From NCBI RefSeq assembly GCF_902497555.1, contig NZ_CABVGP010000003.1, positions 1,860,001 to 1,924,000 of the forward strand: a DNA stretch of 64,000 bases. The letters run 5' to 3'. Source of the DNA: Amycolatopsis camponoti (GTDB taxonomy: Bacteria; Actinomycetota; Actinomycetes; Mycobacteriales; Pseudonocardiaceae). The notes under the pieces are model-generated. The model did no database searches. It saw only the letters and a program-made list of their open reading frames with translations, and was not told where the DNA came from. Each line of letters opens with the position of its first letter. Position 1 is the stretch's first letter. Shown piece after piece: positions 41,733 to 50,251 of the stretch. A program made the translations under genes and the position numbers.

Positions 41733-42661
41733 TGGGCACGCGCGAACTGGGCCTGCCGGAGCGGGTCCCCTCGACGGGTGAGCTGCCGGAGCGGGTCACG
41801 ATCTGGGAGGTCGGCCCCCGGGACGGCCTGCAGAACGAGAAGACGATCGTCCCGGTCGAGGTCAAGCTGGAGTTCCTCGACCGGCTCGCGGGCGCCGGCC
41901 TGACGACGCTCGAGGCGACGAGCTTCGTGCACCCCAAGTGGGTGCCGCAGCTGGCCGACGCCGAGCAGCTGCTGGCCGGGCTGGATCGTCGCGCGGGCGT
42001 CCGCTACCCGGTGCTGGTGCCGAACGAGAAGGGCCTGGACCGGGCCCTCGACGCCGGCGTCGAGCACATCGCGATCTTCGCCAGCGCGACCGAGACGTTC
42101 GCGCGGAAGAACCTCAACTCGTCGCTGGACGAGCAGTTCGCGATGTTCGAGCCGGTCGTGACGCGGGCCCGGGAAGCCGGCCTGGACGTGCGTGGCTACC
42201 TCTCGATGTGCTTCGGCGACCCGTGGGAGGGTGCCGTGCCGGCGAAGCAGGTCGCCGACGCCGGCCGCCGCCTGCTGGAGATGGGGTGCTCGCAGCTGTC
42301 GCTGGGCGACACCATCGGCGTCGCGACCGCGGGCCAGGTCGAGAACCTGGTCGGGCTGTTCGGCGATGTCGGTACTTTGGCCGTGCACTTCCACGACACC
42401 TATGGTCAGGCTCTGGCCAACACCCTGGCGGCGCTCCGATGTGGAGTGTCGACAGTGGACTCTTCGGCGGGTGGGCTCGGCGGTTGCCCGTACGCCGAGT
42501 CGGCCACGGGGAACCTGGCCACCGAAGACCTGGTGTGGATGCTGGACGGCCTCGGGGTGGCCACCGGCGTCGACCTGGACACGCTGGTGGCGGCCAGCGC
42601 GTGGATGGCGGGACAGCTCGGCCGCCCGAGCCCGTCCCGCGTGGTGGCCGCGCTGAGCTGA
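41732..42661 (+). CDS. hydroxymethylglutaryl-CoA lyase
   Basis: Cleaves 3-hydroxy-3-methylglutaryl-CoA to acetoacetate and acetyl-CoA, the last step of leucine catabolism. A 309-residue DRE-TIM metallolyase: VTIWEVGPRDGLQNEKTIVP (N-terminal active-site Arg-Asp), EATSFVHPKWVPQLADAEQL, VHFHDTYGQALANTLAAL (metal-binding His-x-His) and STVDSSAGGLGGCPYAESAT with the catalytic Cys loop. The start overlaps the PH-gene stop as TGATG, so it is translationally coupled to a backbone gene. The usual leucine-degradation partners (acyl-CoA dehydrogenase, methylcrotonyl-CoA carboxylase) are not adjacent. Confidence 0.93.
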   Translation: MGTRELGLPERVPSTGELPERVTIWEVGPRDGLQNEKTIVPVEVKLEFLDRLAGAGLTTLEATSFVHPKWVPQLADAEQLLAGLDRRAGVRYPVLVPNEKGLDRALDAGVEHIAIFASATETFARKNLNSSLDEQFAMFEPVVTRAREAGLDVRGYLSMCFGDPWEGAVPAKQVADAGRRLLEMGCSQLSLGDTIGVATAGQVENLVGLFGDVGTLAVHFHDTYGQALANTLAALRCGVSTVDSSAGGLGGCPYAESATGNLATEDLVWMLDGLGVATGVDLDTLVAASAWMAGQLGRPSPSRVVAALS

Positions 42662-42768
42662 CCTCGCCCGCACCCGCACGTGACGCGTGCGGTATCAAGG
42701 GGGACCGGCAGCGCCGCGGCCGCGTCGAACAGAGTGCCCGCGGGCACCGACCGAGCCGGAGGATGTGT

Positions 42769-43746
42769 GTGACCGAGCCTTCCGAGGCGGGCTCCGAACC
42801 GGTCGAGGCCGACCTCGACACCGGGCCGATCCGGCTGCCCGGGTACGGCTTGACGGATTCCGGCGCGTTCGAAGAGGCGCCGACACCGCCCTCGGGCAAC
42901 CCCGCGGCGTGGCCGCACGCGGTGTCGCCGCTGCTCCCGCCGTTCCAGCTGCCGCCGGCTCCGCCCGCTCCCGTCCCGTCGGCGCCCGTTCCGCCGGCAC
43001 CCGCCGGGCCGCCTCCGCCGGTGGCCGGCCCGCCGCCGAACCCGGGCTCGCCCGCACCGCTGCCCGCGCTCGGCTCGCCGCGCATGGAGCGGGAAAGCGT
43101 TGTCGCGCTGTTCCTGGTGCACATGTTCCCGATCGGGCACCTGCCGGTGGCCATGGACCGGCCGGCGTTGCAGCTGCCGCTGCCCGAGGACCCGGAGGGC
43201 TTCGGCCCGAACGACCACCCGGACGCCCGGCTGATCTTCGACGACCAGGCGCTCACCAACGTCACCGCCGGGTTCCGCCGTTCGCCGACCGCGCCGCCGC
43301 GGCCGGTACCCCGGCACCTGACCGACGGGTATGTCCCGTATGCCCGGGCGACGCAGGCCGTCTGGATCCGCCGGTTCGTGCTCGGGCACAGCGAGCTGGG
43401 GCCCGAGTACGCGTGGCCGCCGGGCGACCACTACCCGGAGGGCAGCATCGAGCCGGCCACGCCGGTGATGGTCCCGATGAACACCGTGCTCGACCGCTTC
43501 GGCCCGGCGTACGGGCGCGTGTTCTTCGCCGACGGCACGCCGTTCGCGGAACGCTCGCTGCCGCCCGGGATGCTGGACGCCGAATACCGCCGGTACGTCG
43601 TCGTGCGCGCGGTGCCGATGTGGCGTTCGGAGACGGCGAACTGGTTCGGCCAGGTCGGCGGCGGCGTCCGGTTCCGGGCCCTGCTGGCGGCCGACGAGCT
43701 CGTGACCCTCGGCTACCTCGCCGAGGCCAAGGGGGATGAGGACTGA
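42769..43746 (+). CDS. TNT-domain protein (NAD glycohydrolase-type toxin)
   Basis: A 325-residue protein. The acidic N-terminus and a long Pro-rich linker (residues ~45-100) precede an unknown middle segment (VVALFLVHMFPIGHLPVAMD). A C-terminal TNT (tuberculosis necrotizing toxin, DUF4237) domain follows: YAWPPGDHYPEG, TVLDRFGPAYGRVFFADGTP, FAERSLPPGM and ANWFGQVGGGVRFR. TNT domains hydrolyse NAD. The Gln of WFGQ is present, but where relatives commonly read Y-H-x-Y this one has Y-R-R-Y, so activity needs testing. There is no signal peptide and no ESX gene nearby. The GTG at 42769 has GGAGG six bases upstream. It overlaps the next gene by TGATG. Confidence 0.82.
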   Translation: MTEPSEAGSEPVEADLDTGPIRLPGYGLTDSGAFEEAPTPPSGNPAAWPHAVSPLLPPFQLPPAPPAPVPSAPVPPAPAGPPPPVAGPPPNPGSPAPLPALGSPRMERESVVALFLVHMFPIGHLPVAMDRPALQLPLPEDPEGFGPNDHPDARLIFDDQALTNVTAGFRRSPTAPPRPVPRHLTDGYVPYARATQAVWIRRFVLGHSELGPEYAWPPGDHYPEGSIEPATPVMVPMNTVLDRFGPAYGRVFFADGTPFAERSLPPGMLDAEYRRYVVVRAVPMWRSETANWFGQVGGGVRFRALLAADELVTLGYLAEAKGDED

Positions 43747-44006
43747 TGAACACGCAGTCGATCCAGCGCTGGCTGGGCGTGCTGGGCGTGCCGCCGGAGG
43801 TCGTCTCGCTCGGCGCCGAGGTCGACAACGCCTGGTGCCTGATGCAGGGCGAGGACGAGGCGTGGGAGGTCTTCTGGCGGGAGCAGGGCAACCGCTACGA
43901 CTGGGCGCGGTTCACCAGCGAGCAGGTGGCGTGCCACTACCTCTTCGGCCGGCTGGCCTGGGCGCAGGTCGCCCGCGGCGCCGTCGGCCTGCTGCCCGGG
44001 TCGTGA
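43746..44006 (+). CDS. probable immunity protein for the TNT toxin
   Basis: An 86-residue acidic soluble protein: LGVLGVPPEVVSLGAEVDNA, EDEAWEVFWREQGNRYDWAR, QVACHYLFGRLAWAQVARGA. The ATG overlaps the toxin stop (TGATG), the classic coupling of toxin and immunity genes, and a strong terminator follows immediately. The position and small acidic nature suggest the TNT-neutralising partner. It is much shorter than the ~175-residue mycobacterial IFT as I recall it, so it would be a different immunity family. Confidence 0.65.
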   Translation: MNTQSIQRWLGVLGVPPEVVSLGAEVDNAWCLMQGEDEAWEVFWREQGNRYDWARFTSEQVACHYLFGRLAWAQVARGAVGLLPGS

Positions 44007-44044
44007 GTGAGAAACAGGGTTAGAACACTGTTTCTCACTCACGA
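44001..44044. terminator. strong bidirectional hairpin terminator
   Basis: Perfect 17-base arms (44001-44017 and 44028-44044) with a ten-base loop. It contains the stop codon of the immunity-like gene and ends six bases before the stop of the convergent GH92 gene. Confidence 0.88.
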
Positions 44045-44049
44045 CCTCG

Positions 44050-47000
44050 TCAGGACACCGCGTAGGTGAAGACGTGTGCCTGTCCCGCGCCGGTGGCGGT
44101 GGGCAGGGTGAGTGACTTGACCCGCTTCGCCGGGTCGAGGGCGATCGGGGCCGTCGCGAACAGGTACGACGTGTACGGCCGCTGCAGCCGGAACATGTAC
44201 CTCGGGAACGCCGAGTTCACGTACGGCACCGACGCGACGACCGTGTTCCCGAACTGCGGCGTCTCCTCGCCGCCCCGCAGCAGCCACTCCGACAGGCCCA
44301 GCGCGCCCTGCTGGGTCGAGCCGTCGGTGTAGGTGACCGTGACGCTGCCCTGCGCGTCACCGCCGGTCGCCGAGCCGAGGAACGACAGCTTCGTCGCGCC
44401 CGCAGGGGCGTCCACCGCAAGCGTTTGCCCTGAGGCGATCACGTTGTCCGGCGATCCCGCCGGGCTCGACGGCCACGTGAACTCCCGCACCTTCGCGCCG
44501 GGCTGGATGCCGCTCGCGGCCAAGCCCTGGGCCGAATAGGCGAACTGGCCGGGGTAGAGGTCCGTCTCGCCGAAGTCGCCGTACTGGACGAACCGATCGT
44601 CGGTGACGCCGACGTTCGTGTTCGCCGCGGGCAGCGTCCCCGGCTTCCCGGCCGTCACCGGCAGGTACGCGGGCACCGGCTGCCCGCTGAACTCCACCGG
44701 CACACTCGTGTAGGCGTCCGGTGTCCCGGCGGCGGCCGCGACGCGGACTTGCTGCGACGCGGTCCCGTTCGGGCCCACCGCGAGCGTGCCGCTCGACGGC
44801 GTCACGGTGATCCCGGCCGGCGGCTTCGCCCGCCAGGTCACCTTGCCCTGGCCGGTGATGCCTTCCGCGATCACGGTGGCCGTGGTCGCCGAGCCGGGCG
44901 CGACGACGATCCGGCCCGGCCCGACGCGGCCGCGCACCGGCACCTCGCCGTCGCGGAAGGACGGCGGCGCGTCCGAGGCCTTCGAGCCCCACGACGTCGG
45001 GGACGCGCCGAGCGTGAAGTCGAGCCGGCCGCCGTTCACCGCGAAGGACTCCGGCAGCCACGGCTTCGTGCTCGCCTGGCCGTTCACCTTCAGGCTCTTC
45101 ACGTACTTCACCGAGCTGGACGCGCCGGGCGCGGTGATCGTGGTCCGCTGCCCGGTCGCCCGCGTCAGCGTGATCTTCGGGAACATCGGGCTGGCCAGCA
45201 CCATTTCGGCGCGGCCGGGCGCTTCCGGGTACATGCCGAGTGCGGCGAAGACGTACCACGCCGACGTCGCGCCGAGGTCGTCGTTACCGGGCAGGCCGTC
45301 CTCGGCCGGCTTGAACAGCAGCTCGGCCGAGCGGCGCACGATGTCCTGCGTCTTCGACGGCGCGCCCGCGTACGCGTACTCCCACGGCACCTCGAACGAC
45401 GGCTCGTTGGACATGAACGCGTACGGCGAACTGGCGTCGCTGTTCAGCTTCGTGAAGAAGAAGTCGAGCCGCTTCTTCACGGCTTCGTCGCCGCCCATCG
45501 CGTCGAAGAGTCCGCGGACGTTGTAGGGCACCATCCACGTGTACTGCGCCGCGTTCCCTTCCTGGTAGCGCATTTCTTCGTACTTCGCGGGGTCGAACGG
45601 CGATAGGAACCGGCCGTCGCGCAGCCGGGTCTGCAGGTAGCCCGTCGCCGGGTTGTAGACGTTCTCCCAGTACTGCGCGCGGGTCATGAACTGCTGGTAG
45701 GTGGTCTTCTGGCCGAGCCGCTGGGCCAGCTGTGCGATGCCGAAGTCCGCGGTCGTCTCTTCGAGCATGTCCGAGACGTTGTTCGGGTGGTAGCCCAGTG
45801 TCTGGTAGTCCGACAGGCCCGGCCGTTCGAGGGCGCGCTCGCCCGCCTGCTGGACGTGGGTGGCGCCGTTGACCATCGACTTCAACGCCTGGGACGCGTC
45901 GAAGTCCGTGGCGCCGAAGGCGTACGTGCTGGCGATGATCGAGTGGTACGGGTCGCCGCCCATCACGCCCATGAAGTCGTTGTTCTGCGACCAGCGGTCC
46001 CAGATCCCGCCGGCCTGGTTCGCCTGGTTGAGCATCGACTGCGCCATGTCGGCGGCCTCGTGCGGCGCGAGCATCGAGAGCAGCTGGACCTCGTCGCGGT
46101 AGGTGTCCCAGCCGGAGAAGTTCGCGTACTGCGCGTGGCCCGGTTTCGTGTGGTGGATCGCCTTGTCGAAGCCGGCGTAGCGACCGTCCACATCGGAGAA
46201 GACGTTCGGCTGCAGGAGAGTGTGGTAGAGCGCGGTGTAGAAGGTGCGCGTGGCCGCGTCCGTGCCGCCTTCGACGGCGATCTGCCCGAGCCGGTCGTTC
46301 CACGTTCGGCGCGCGTTGTCCTTGATGGTCTCGAAGGAGTCGTGACGCTGTTCGAGCGCGGCGTTGAGCCGCGCGCCCTTGGCGTCCACATAGGACAAAC
46401 CGACGCGGACCTGGACCGGCTTGGCGGGGTCGAAGGTCAAGTAGGCGCCGGAGCCGCCCTCGGCGGTGACGACCTGCTTGTCCCACCTGTCCTTGCTGAG
46501 ATCGCCCCCGCGGGCGCTGGTGCCACCGGGCGTCACGGTCGCGTCCTGCCAGGTCCCGGACGTCGCGAACGGCTGGTCGAAGGACGCCGAGAAGTAGACC
46601 TTGTAGGTGTTGGGGCCGCGGCAGAAGTGGCCGCTGGAGACCCAGCCTTCGACGGTGCGCTTCGCCGGGTCGACGGTCACCGACGCGTCGTCGCTGCCCA
46701 TCGCGGACTGCGCGACGTCGATGAGCAGCGTGGCGGGCGAGTTTTTGGGGAACGTGAAGCGGCCCATGCCGGAGCGCTGGGTCGCGGTCAGCTCGGTGGT
46801 GATGCCGGAGTCCGTCGTCACCTTGTAGTAGCCGGGGGACGCGGATTCGTTCGGGTGGCTGAAGGTGGGGAAGTACGGGGTGGCGTCTTTCGCCGGTGAC
46901 GTGGTGATGTTCCCGGCGAAGGGGAGGAACGGGACGTCACCGGCCGCGCCACCGCAGCCGGCGCCGTTGAAGTGGGTGAGGCTGAAGCCGCGGAGCCGGT

Positions 47001-47304
47001 TCTCTTCCCACGCGTAGCCGCCGTCGCGGTCGCGGGCGTAGTAGCGGCCCTGCCCGGCGGGCGGCTTGGGCTGCAGGGGGGTGTCGGGACTCCACTGCAC
47101 CATGCCGAAGGGGACGTCGGCGCCGGGGAAGGTGTCACCGGCGTAGGTGTTGGTTTCGGGGGTGTCGCCGGCCTTGGCGCCGACGAACGGGTTGACGTAG
47201 GCGGCGAGGTCGGTCGCGTGAGCGGCGGCGGCCGGAGTGGCTGGGCCGGTCGTGATGGCCGTGAACAGGGGAATGACCAAAGCCGCGGTGACGACTCTGC
47301 GCAT
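44050..47304 (-). CDS. secreted GH92 alpha-mannosidase
   Basis: A 1084-residue exported exo-alpha-mannosidase, probably acting on alpha-1,2- or related linkages of mannans or glycoproteins and requiring Ca. The signal peptide is residues 1-27 (VVTAALVIPLFTAITTG, Ala-rich cleavage site). Mature GH92 signatures: YVNPFVGAKAGDTPETNTYA, PGADVPFGMVQWSPDT, GFSLTHFNGAGCGGAAGDVP, GGDPYHSIIASTYAFGATDF, and LGATSAWYVFAALGMYPEAP. After about residue 800 come an alpha-galactosidase NEW3-like segment and a C-terminal NPCBM/discoidin-like domain. GGGAGGA lies upstream of the ATG at 47304. Two strong palindromes upstream suggest LacI-type control. Confidence 0.93.
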   Translation of the reverse strand: MRRVVTAALVIPLFTAITTGPATPAAAAHATDLAAYVNPFVGAKAGDTPETNTYAGDTFPGADVPFGMVQWSPDTPLQPKPPAGQGRYYARDRDGGYAWEENRLRGFSLTHFNGAGCGGAAGDVPFLPFAGNITTSPAKDATPYFPTFSHPNESASPGYYKVTTDSGITTELTATQRSGMGRFTFPKNSPATLLIDVAQSAMGSDDASVTVDPAKRTVEGWVSSGHFCRGPNTYKVYFSASFDQPFATSGTWQDATVTPGGTSARGGDLSKDRWDKQVVTAEGGSGAYLTFDPAKPVQVRVGLSYVDAKGARLNAALEQRHDSFETIKDNARRTWNDRLGQIAVEGGTDAATRTFYTALYHTLLQPNVFSDVDGRYAGFDKAIHHTKPGHAQYANFSGWDTYRDEVQLLSMLAPHEAADMAQSMLNQANQAGGIWDRWSQNNDFMGVMGGDPYHSIIASTYAFGATDFDASQALKSMVNGATHVQQAGERALERPGLSDYQTLGYHPNNVSDMLEETTADFGIAQLAQRLGQKTTYQQFMTRAQYWENVYNPATGYLQTRLRDGRFLSPFDPAKYEEMRYQEGNAAQYTWMVPYNVRGLFDAMGGDEAVKKRLDFFFTKLNSDASSPYAFMSNEPSFEVPWEYAYAGAPSKTQDIVRRSAELLFKPAEDGLPGNDDLGATSAWYVFAALGMYPEAPGRAEMVLASPMFPKITLTRATGQRTTITAPGASSSVKYVKSLKVNGQASTKPWLPESFAVNGGRLDFTLGASPTSWGSKASDAPPSFRDGEVPVRGRVGPGRIVVAPGSATTATVIAEGITGQGKVTWRAKPPAGITVTPSSGTLAVGPNGTASQQVRVAAAAGTPDAYTSVPVEFSGQPVPAYLPVTAGKPGTLPAANTNVGVTDDRFVQYGDFGETDLYPGQFAYSAQGLAASGIQPGAKVREFTWPSSPAGSPDNVIASGQTLAVDAPAGATKLSFLGSATGGDAQGSVTVTYTDGSTQQGALGLSEWLLRGGEETPQFGNTVVASVPYVNSAFPRYMFRLQRPYTSYLFATAPIALDPAKRVKSLTLPTATGAGQAHVFTYAVS

Positions 47305-47338
47305 GCTCTTCCTCCCGGGGTGAGTGGGGCACCCGGGG

Positions 47339-47354
47339 CTGACAACGTTGTCAG
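47339..47354. promoter_or_regulatory. LacI-type operator upstream of the GH92 gene
   Basis: A perfect 16-base palindrome CTGACAACGTTGTCAG, 35 bases before the mannosidase start. The CAACGTTG core with TGA/TCA flanks is typical of LacI-family sites controlling glycoside hydrolases in actinomycetes. No lacI gene is in the window. Confidence 0.78.
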
Positions 47355-47385
47355 GGAGCAGGGGTGGCCCGGCGAGCACTGGGAG

Positions 47386-47403
47386 TGAACCACCGGTGGT
47401 TCA
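47386..47403. promoter_or_regulatory. second palindrome upstream of the GH92 gene
   Basis: A perfect 18-base palindrome TGAACCACCGGTGGTTCA between the GH92 start and the hisN stop. It differs from the first operator, suggesting a second regulator. It is 37 bases beyond the hisN stop and could alternatively form a hairpin. Confidence 0.6.
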
Positions 47404-47440
47404 GACCGGTCAAGAAGTGCCCGCCGAGCGGCCTATCCGG

Positions 47441-48226
47441 TTACCTCTTGAGGATCCCCAGGACGTCCTCGTGCAGCAGGCCGTTCGTCGACAGCGCGCT
47501 GCCGTTGTCGTACCGGCCCGAGCCGTCCAGGTCGCTGAAGCGGCCGCCCGCCTCGGTGACGATCACCTGGGCCGCCGCGACGTCCCACGGGTTCACGATG
47601 CACTCGGCCGCCACGTCGAGCGCGCCCTCCGCCACCAGCACGTGGTGCCAGAAGTCGCCGAACGCGCGGGTTTCCCAGCACGCGTCCACCAGGTCCAGGT
47701 ACTTCTCGCGCGAGTGGTACTCGGTCCACGAGTTCAAGTCCGTCGTGGACAGATAAGCGTCCGAAAGGGACGAGACGCCGGAAACCGACAGCTGCCGCGT
47801 TCCGGCCGAATCGCTGGAGAACGCGCCGGACCCGGAGGCCGCCCACCAACGGCGGCCCAGCAGTGGCGCGCTGATCATGCCGACCACCGGGTCGCCGTCT
47901 TCGACGAGGGCGATCAGGGTCGCCCAGACGGGTACGCCCCGGAGGAAGTTCTTGGTGCCGTCGATCGGGTCGAGCACCCACGCCCGGCCCGTCGCCGCCG
48001 AACCGCCGCGTTCCTCGCCCAGGACAGCGTCGGAAGGGCGCTCGGTAGCCAGCAAAGCCCGGATCGCGTCTTCGACCGCGGTGTCCGCGTCGGTCACCGG
48101 GGTGCGGTCGGGCTTGCGCTCGATCCTCAGGTCCAGGGCGCGAAAGCGCGCCGTCGTGATCGCGTCGGCGGCGTCAGCCAGCCGGGTGGCGAGGGCCAGA
48201 TCATCTCCGTAGCCAGGCACGGTCAC
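47441..48226 (-). CDS. hisN: inositol-monophosphatase-family histidinol phosphatase
   Basis: A 261-residue Mg-dependent phosphatase. Metal-site motifs: VLGEERGG (Glu), WVLDPIDGTKNFLRGVPVWA (Asp-x-Ile-Asp-Gly-Thr), and the C-terminal NPWDVAAAQVIVTEAGG (Trp-Asp). The GTKNFLRG variant with the WHHVLVAEGALDVA region is what I associate with actinobacterial HisN, which dephosphorylates histidinol phosphate. A general inositol-phosphate or 3'-phosphoadenosine phosphatase role cannot be excluded. The start is a GTG with a weak ribosome-binding site. Confidence 0.82.
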   Translation of the reverse strand: MTVPGYGDDLALATRLADAADAITTARFRALDLRIERKPDRTPVTDADTAVEDAIRALLATERPSDAVLGEERGGSAATGRAWVLDPIDGTKNFLRGVPVWATLIALVEDGDPVVGMISAPLLGRRWWAASGSGAFSSDSAGTRQLSVSGVSSLSDAYLSTTDLNSWTEYHSREKYLDLVDACWETRAFGDFWHHVLVAEGALDVAAECIVNPWDVAAAQVIVTEAGGRFSDLDGSGRYDNGSALSTNGLLHEDVLGILKR

Positions 48227-48262
48227 GATGGTTTCACGCCTCTTCGCCGTAGAGTTACGCAG

Positions 48263-48964
48263 GTGAGCATGGTCCTACTTGCCGAAGACGATCCGGCCAT
48301 CGCCGAACCGCTCTCCCGCGCCCTCGAACGTGAGGGATACGAGATCCACGTCGTCACCGACGGTCCTTCGGTCCTCGACGCCACCGCCGCCCAGAGAGTC
48401 GACCTGCTCGTGCTCGACCTCGGGCTGCCCGGCATGGACGGCCTCGAGGTCTGCCGGCGCCTGCGCGCCAACGGCACCGAGCTGCCCGTCCTGATGCTCA
48501 CCGCCCGCACCGACGAGGTCGACTTCGTCGTCGGCCTGGACGCGGGCGCCGACGACTACGTCGCCAAGCCGTTCCGGCTCGCCGAGCTGCTCGCCCGGAT
48601 CCGCGCGCTGCTGCGCCGCCGGGTGCCGGAGGTGCTCGAAGCCGGCGGCGTGCGGATGGACCTCGGCGCGCGGCTGGTCACCGTCGACCTGCACGAGGTG
48701 CAGCTGGCGAACAAGGAGTTCGAGCTGCTGCGCGTGCTGATGAGCCGCGCCGGGCAGGTCGTCAGCCGCGACGAGATCCTCGCCGAGGTCTGGAACGACC
48801 TCGAGTCGAAGACGTCCAAGACGCTCGACATGCACATGTCGTGGCTGCGGCGGAAGCTCGCCATCGCCGCCGACGAGGCCGCCGGGCGCACCAGCAAGAC
48901 CCACGACGGCGAGCGGCGGATCGCGACCGTCCGCGGTGTCGGCTTCCGGTTCAACGCCGAATAA
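48263..48964 (+). CDS. OmpR/PhoB-type response regulator
   Basis: A 233-residue regulator. Receiver: MVLLAEDDPAIAEPLSRALE, LLVLDLGLPGMDGLEVCRRL with the phospho-acceptor, LMLTARTDEVDFVVGLDAGA and DDYVAKPFRLAEL. C-terminal winged helix: LANKEFELLRVLMSRAGQVV, SRDEILAEVWNDLESKTSKT, TVRGVGFRFNAE. GTG at 48263 or ATG at 48269 may start translation. It lies three bases upstream of its kinase gene. Confidence 0.93.
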   Translation: MSMVLLAEDDPAIAEPLSRALEREGYEIHVVTDGPSVLDATAAQRVDLLVLDLGLPGMDGLEVCRRLRANGTELPVLMLTARTDEVDFVVGLDAGADDYVAKPFRLAELLARIRALLRRRVPEVLEAGGVRMDLGARLVTVDLHEVQLANKEFELLRVLMSRAGQVVSRDEILAEVWNDLESKTSKTLDMHMSWLRRKLAIAADEAAGRTSKTHDGERRIATVRGVGFRFNAE

Positions 48965-48967
48965 GCC

Positions 48968-50251
48968 GTGCGCCGTCGCATCCTGCTGGCCATCCTGCTG
49001 GCCGTGGCCGTCACCGCGGCGGTCCTCGGCATTCCGCTGGGCATCGTGGCGAGCTGGCAGATCGAGTCGAGCTACCGCGAGACGCTCGCCGAGAACGCCC
49101 GCGCCGCCGCGGCGATCCTCGACACCGAGATCGCCAACGGCCAGGAGATCGACCTCGACCAGGTGCGCGCGGCGGTCCCGGCCAACGGGCTGCTCAGCGT
49201 CCAGGTCCCCAACCAGCAGGAGAAGCGCTACGGCAACGACCCGGGTCCCGACACCGTCACCGAGACGGCCGACCTGGCCCGCGACGGCAAGGTGGCGATC
49301 GCCGTCCCGGCCGGCCCGATGCACGAGCGCCAGACGACGGTGACGCTGGTCGTCGTGCTGCTGGTGCTGCTGTCGGTCGCCACCGGCGCGGTGGTGGCGA
49401 TCGCGACGGCCCGGCGGCTGGCGAAACCCCTGCGGCACGTCGCCGAACGCGCGTCCCGCCTCGGCGGCGGCGACTTCCGGCCCGACCCGAGCCGCTACGG
49501 CGTCGGCGAGCTGGACATGGTCGCCGAGGCGCTGGACGCCTCCGGCACCGCGCTCGCCCAGCTCGTGCAGCGGGAACGCCAGCTCGTCGGCGACGTCTCG
49601 CACCAGCTGCGCAGCCGGCTCACGGCGTTGCAGCTGCGGCTGGAACCGCTCACCGTCCACCCGGACGAGGAGGTGGCCGACGAGTCGAAGGCGGCGCAGG
49701 AACAGGCCGACCGGCTCGCGGAGGCGCTCGACGAGCTGCTGGCGGCGGCGCGCGCGGCGCGTGAGGTCGGCGCGGAACCGGTGGACCTGCCGAAGCAGCT
49801 GCCGGAAATGGCGCAGGAGTGGCGCGAGCTGCTGCGCTCGGAGGGACGCAACCTCCGGATGCGCGTGGCCGACGGCTTGATGGCGCGCGCGACACCGGGA
49901 CGGCTGCGCGAGGTCGTCGGAGTACTGCTGGACAACGCCCTGCGCCACGGTTCAGGCACGGTCACGGTGGTGGCGCGCCGCGGCGACGCCGACGGCACGG
50001 TGGTGGTCGAAGTCAGCGACACGGGTCCGGGCGTCCCGGACGAGCTGGCCCCGCACATCTTCGAACGCGGCTTCTCCGGCGGCGGCTCGACGGGTGTCGG
50101 GCTGGCACTGGCCCGCGCGCTAGTCGAGGCCGACGGCGGGCGGCTGGAGCTGTCCAACCGCCGCCCGGCCGTCTTCAGCCTGTTCTTGAAGGTGCCGCGG
50201 CCCAGCGATGTCCCGGAAGTCCGCTGGCCCGCCGAACGCGTTCCGCGCTAA
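48968..50251 (+). CDS. sensor histidine kinase (HisKA class)
   Basis: A 427-residue kinase with the classical layout: a first helix (ILLAILLAVAVTAAVLGIPL), an extracytoplasmic sensor loop of about 95 residues, a second helix (TLVVVLLVLLSVATGAVVAI), HAMP, HisKA with RQLVGDVSHQLRSRLTALQL (acceptor His), and an ATPase domain with VVGVLLDNALRHGSGTVTVV, SDTGPGVPDE and STGVGLALARALVEADGG. Partner of the upstream PhoB-type regulator. Confidence 0.92.
   Translation: MRRRILLAILLAVAVTAAVLGIPLGIVASWQIESSYRETLAENARAAAAILDTEIANGQEIDLDQVRAAVPANGLLSVQVPNQQEKRYGNDPGPDTVTETADLARDGKVAIAVPAGPMHERQTTVTLVVVLLVLLSVATGAVVAIATARRLAKPLRHVAERASRLGGGDFRPDPSRYGVGELDMVAEALDASGTALAQLVQRERQLVGDVSHQLRSRLTALQLRLEPLTVHPDEEVADESKAAQEQADRLAEALDELLAAARAAREVGAEPVDLPKQLPEMAQEWRELLRSEGRNLRMRVADGLMARATPGRLREVVGVLLDNALRHGSGTVTVVARRGDADGTVVVEVSDTGPGVPDELAPHIFERGFSGGGSTGVGLALARALVEADGGRLELSNRRPAVFSLFLKVPRPSDVPEVRWPAERVPR

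Noticed and set aside
47324..48262. A long N-terminal extension of the PhoB-type regulator
   Set aside because: The extension is the antisense of hisN and the GH92 promoter; the receiver domain starts at 48263-48269.
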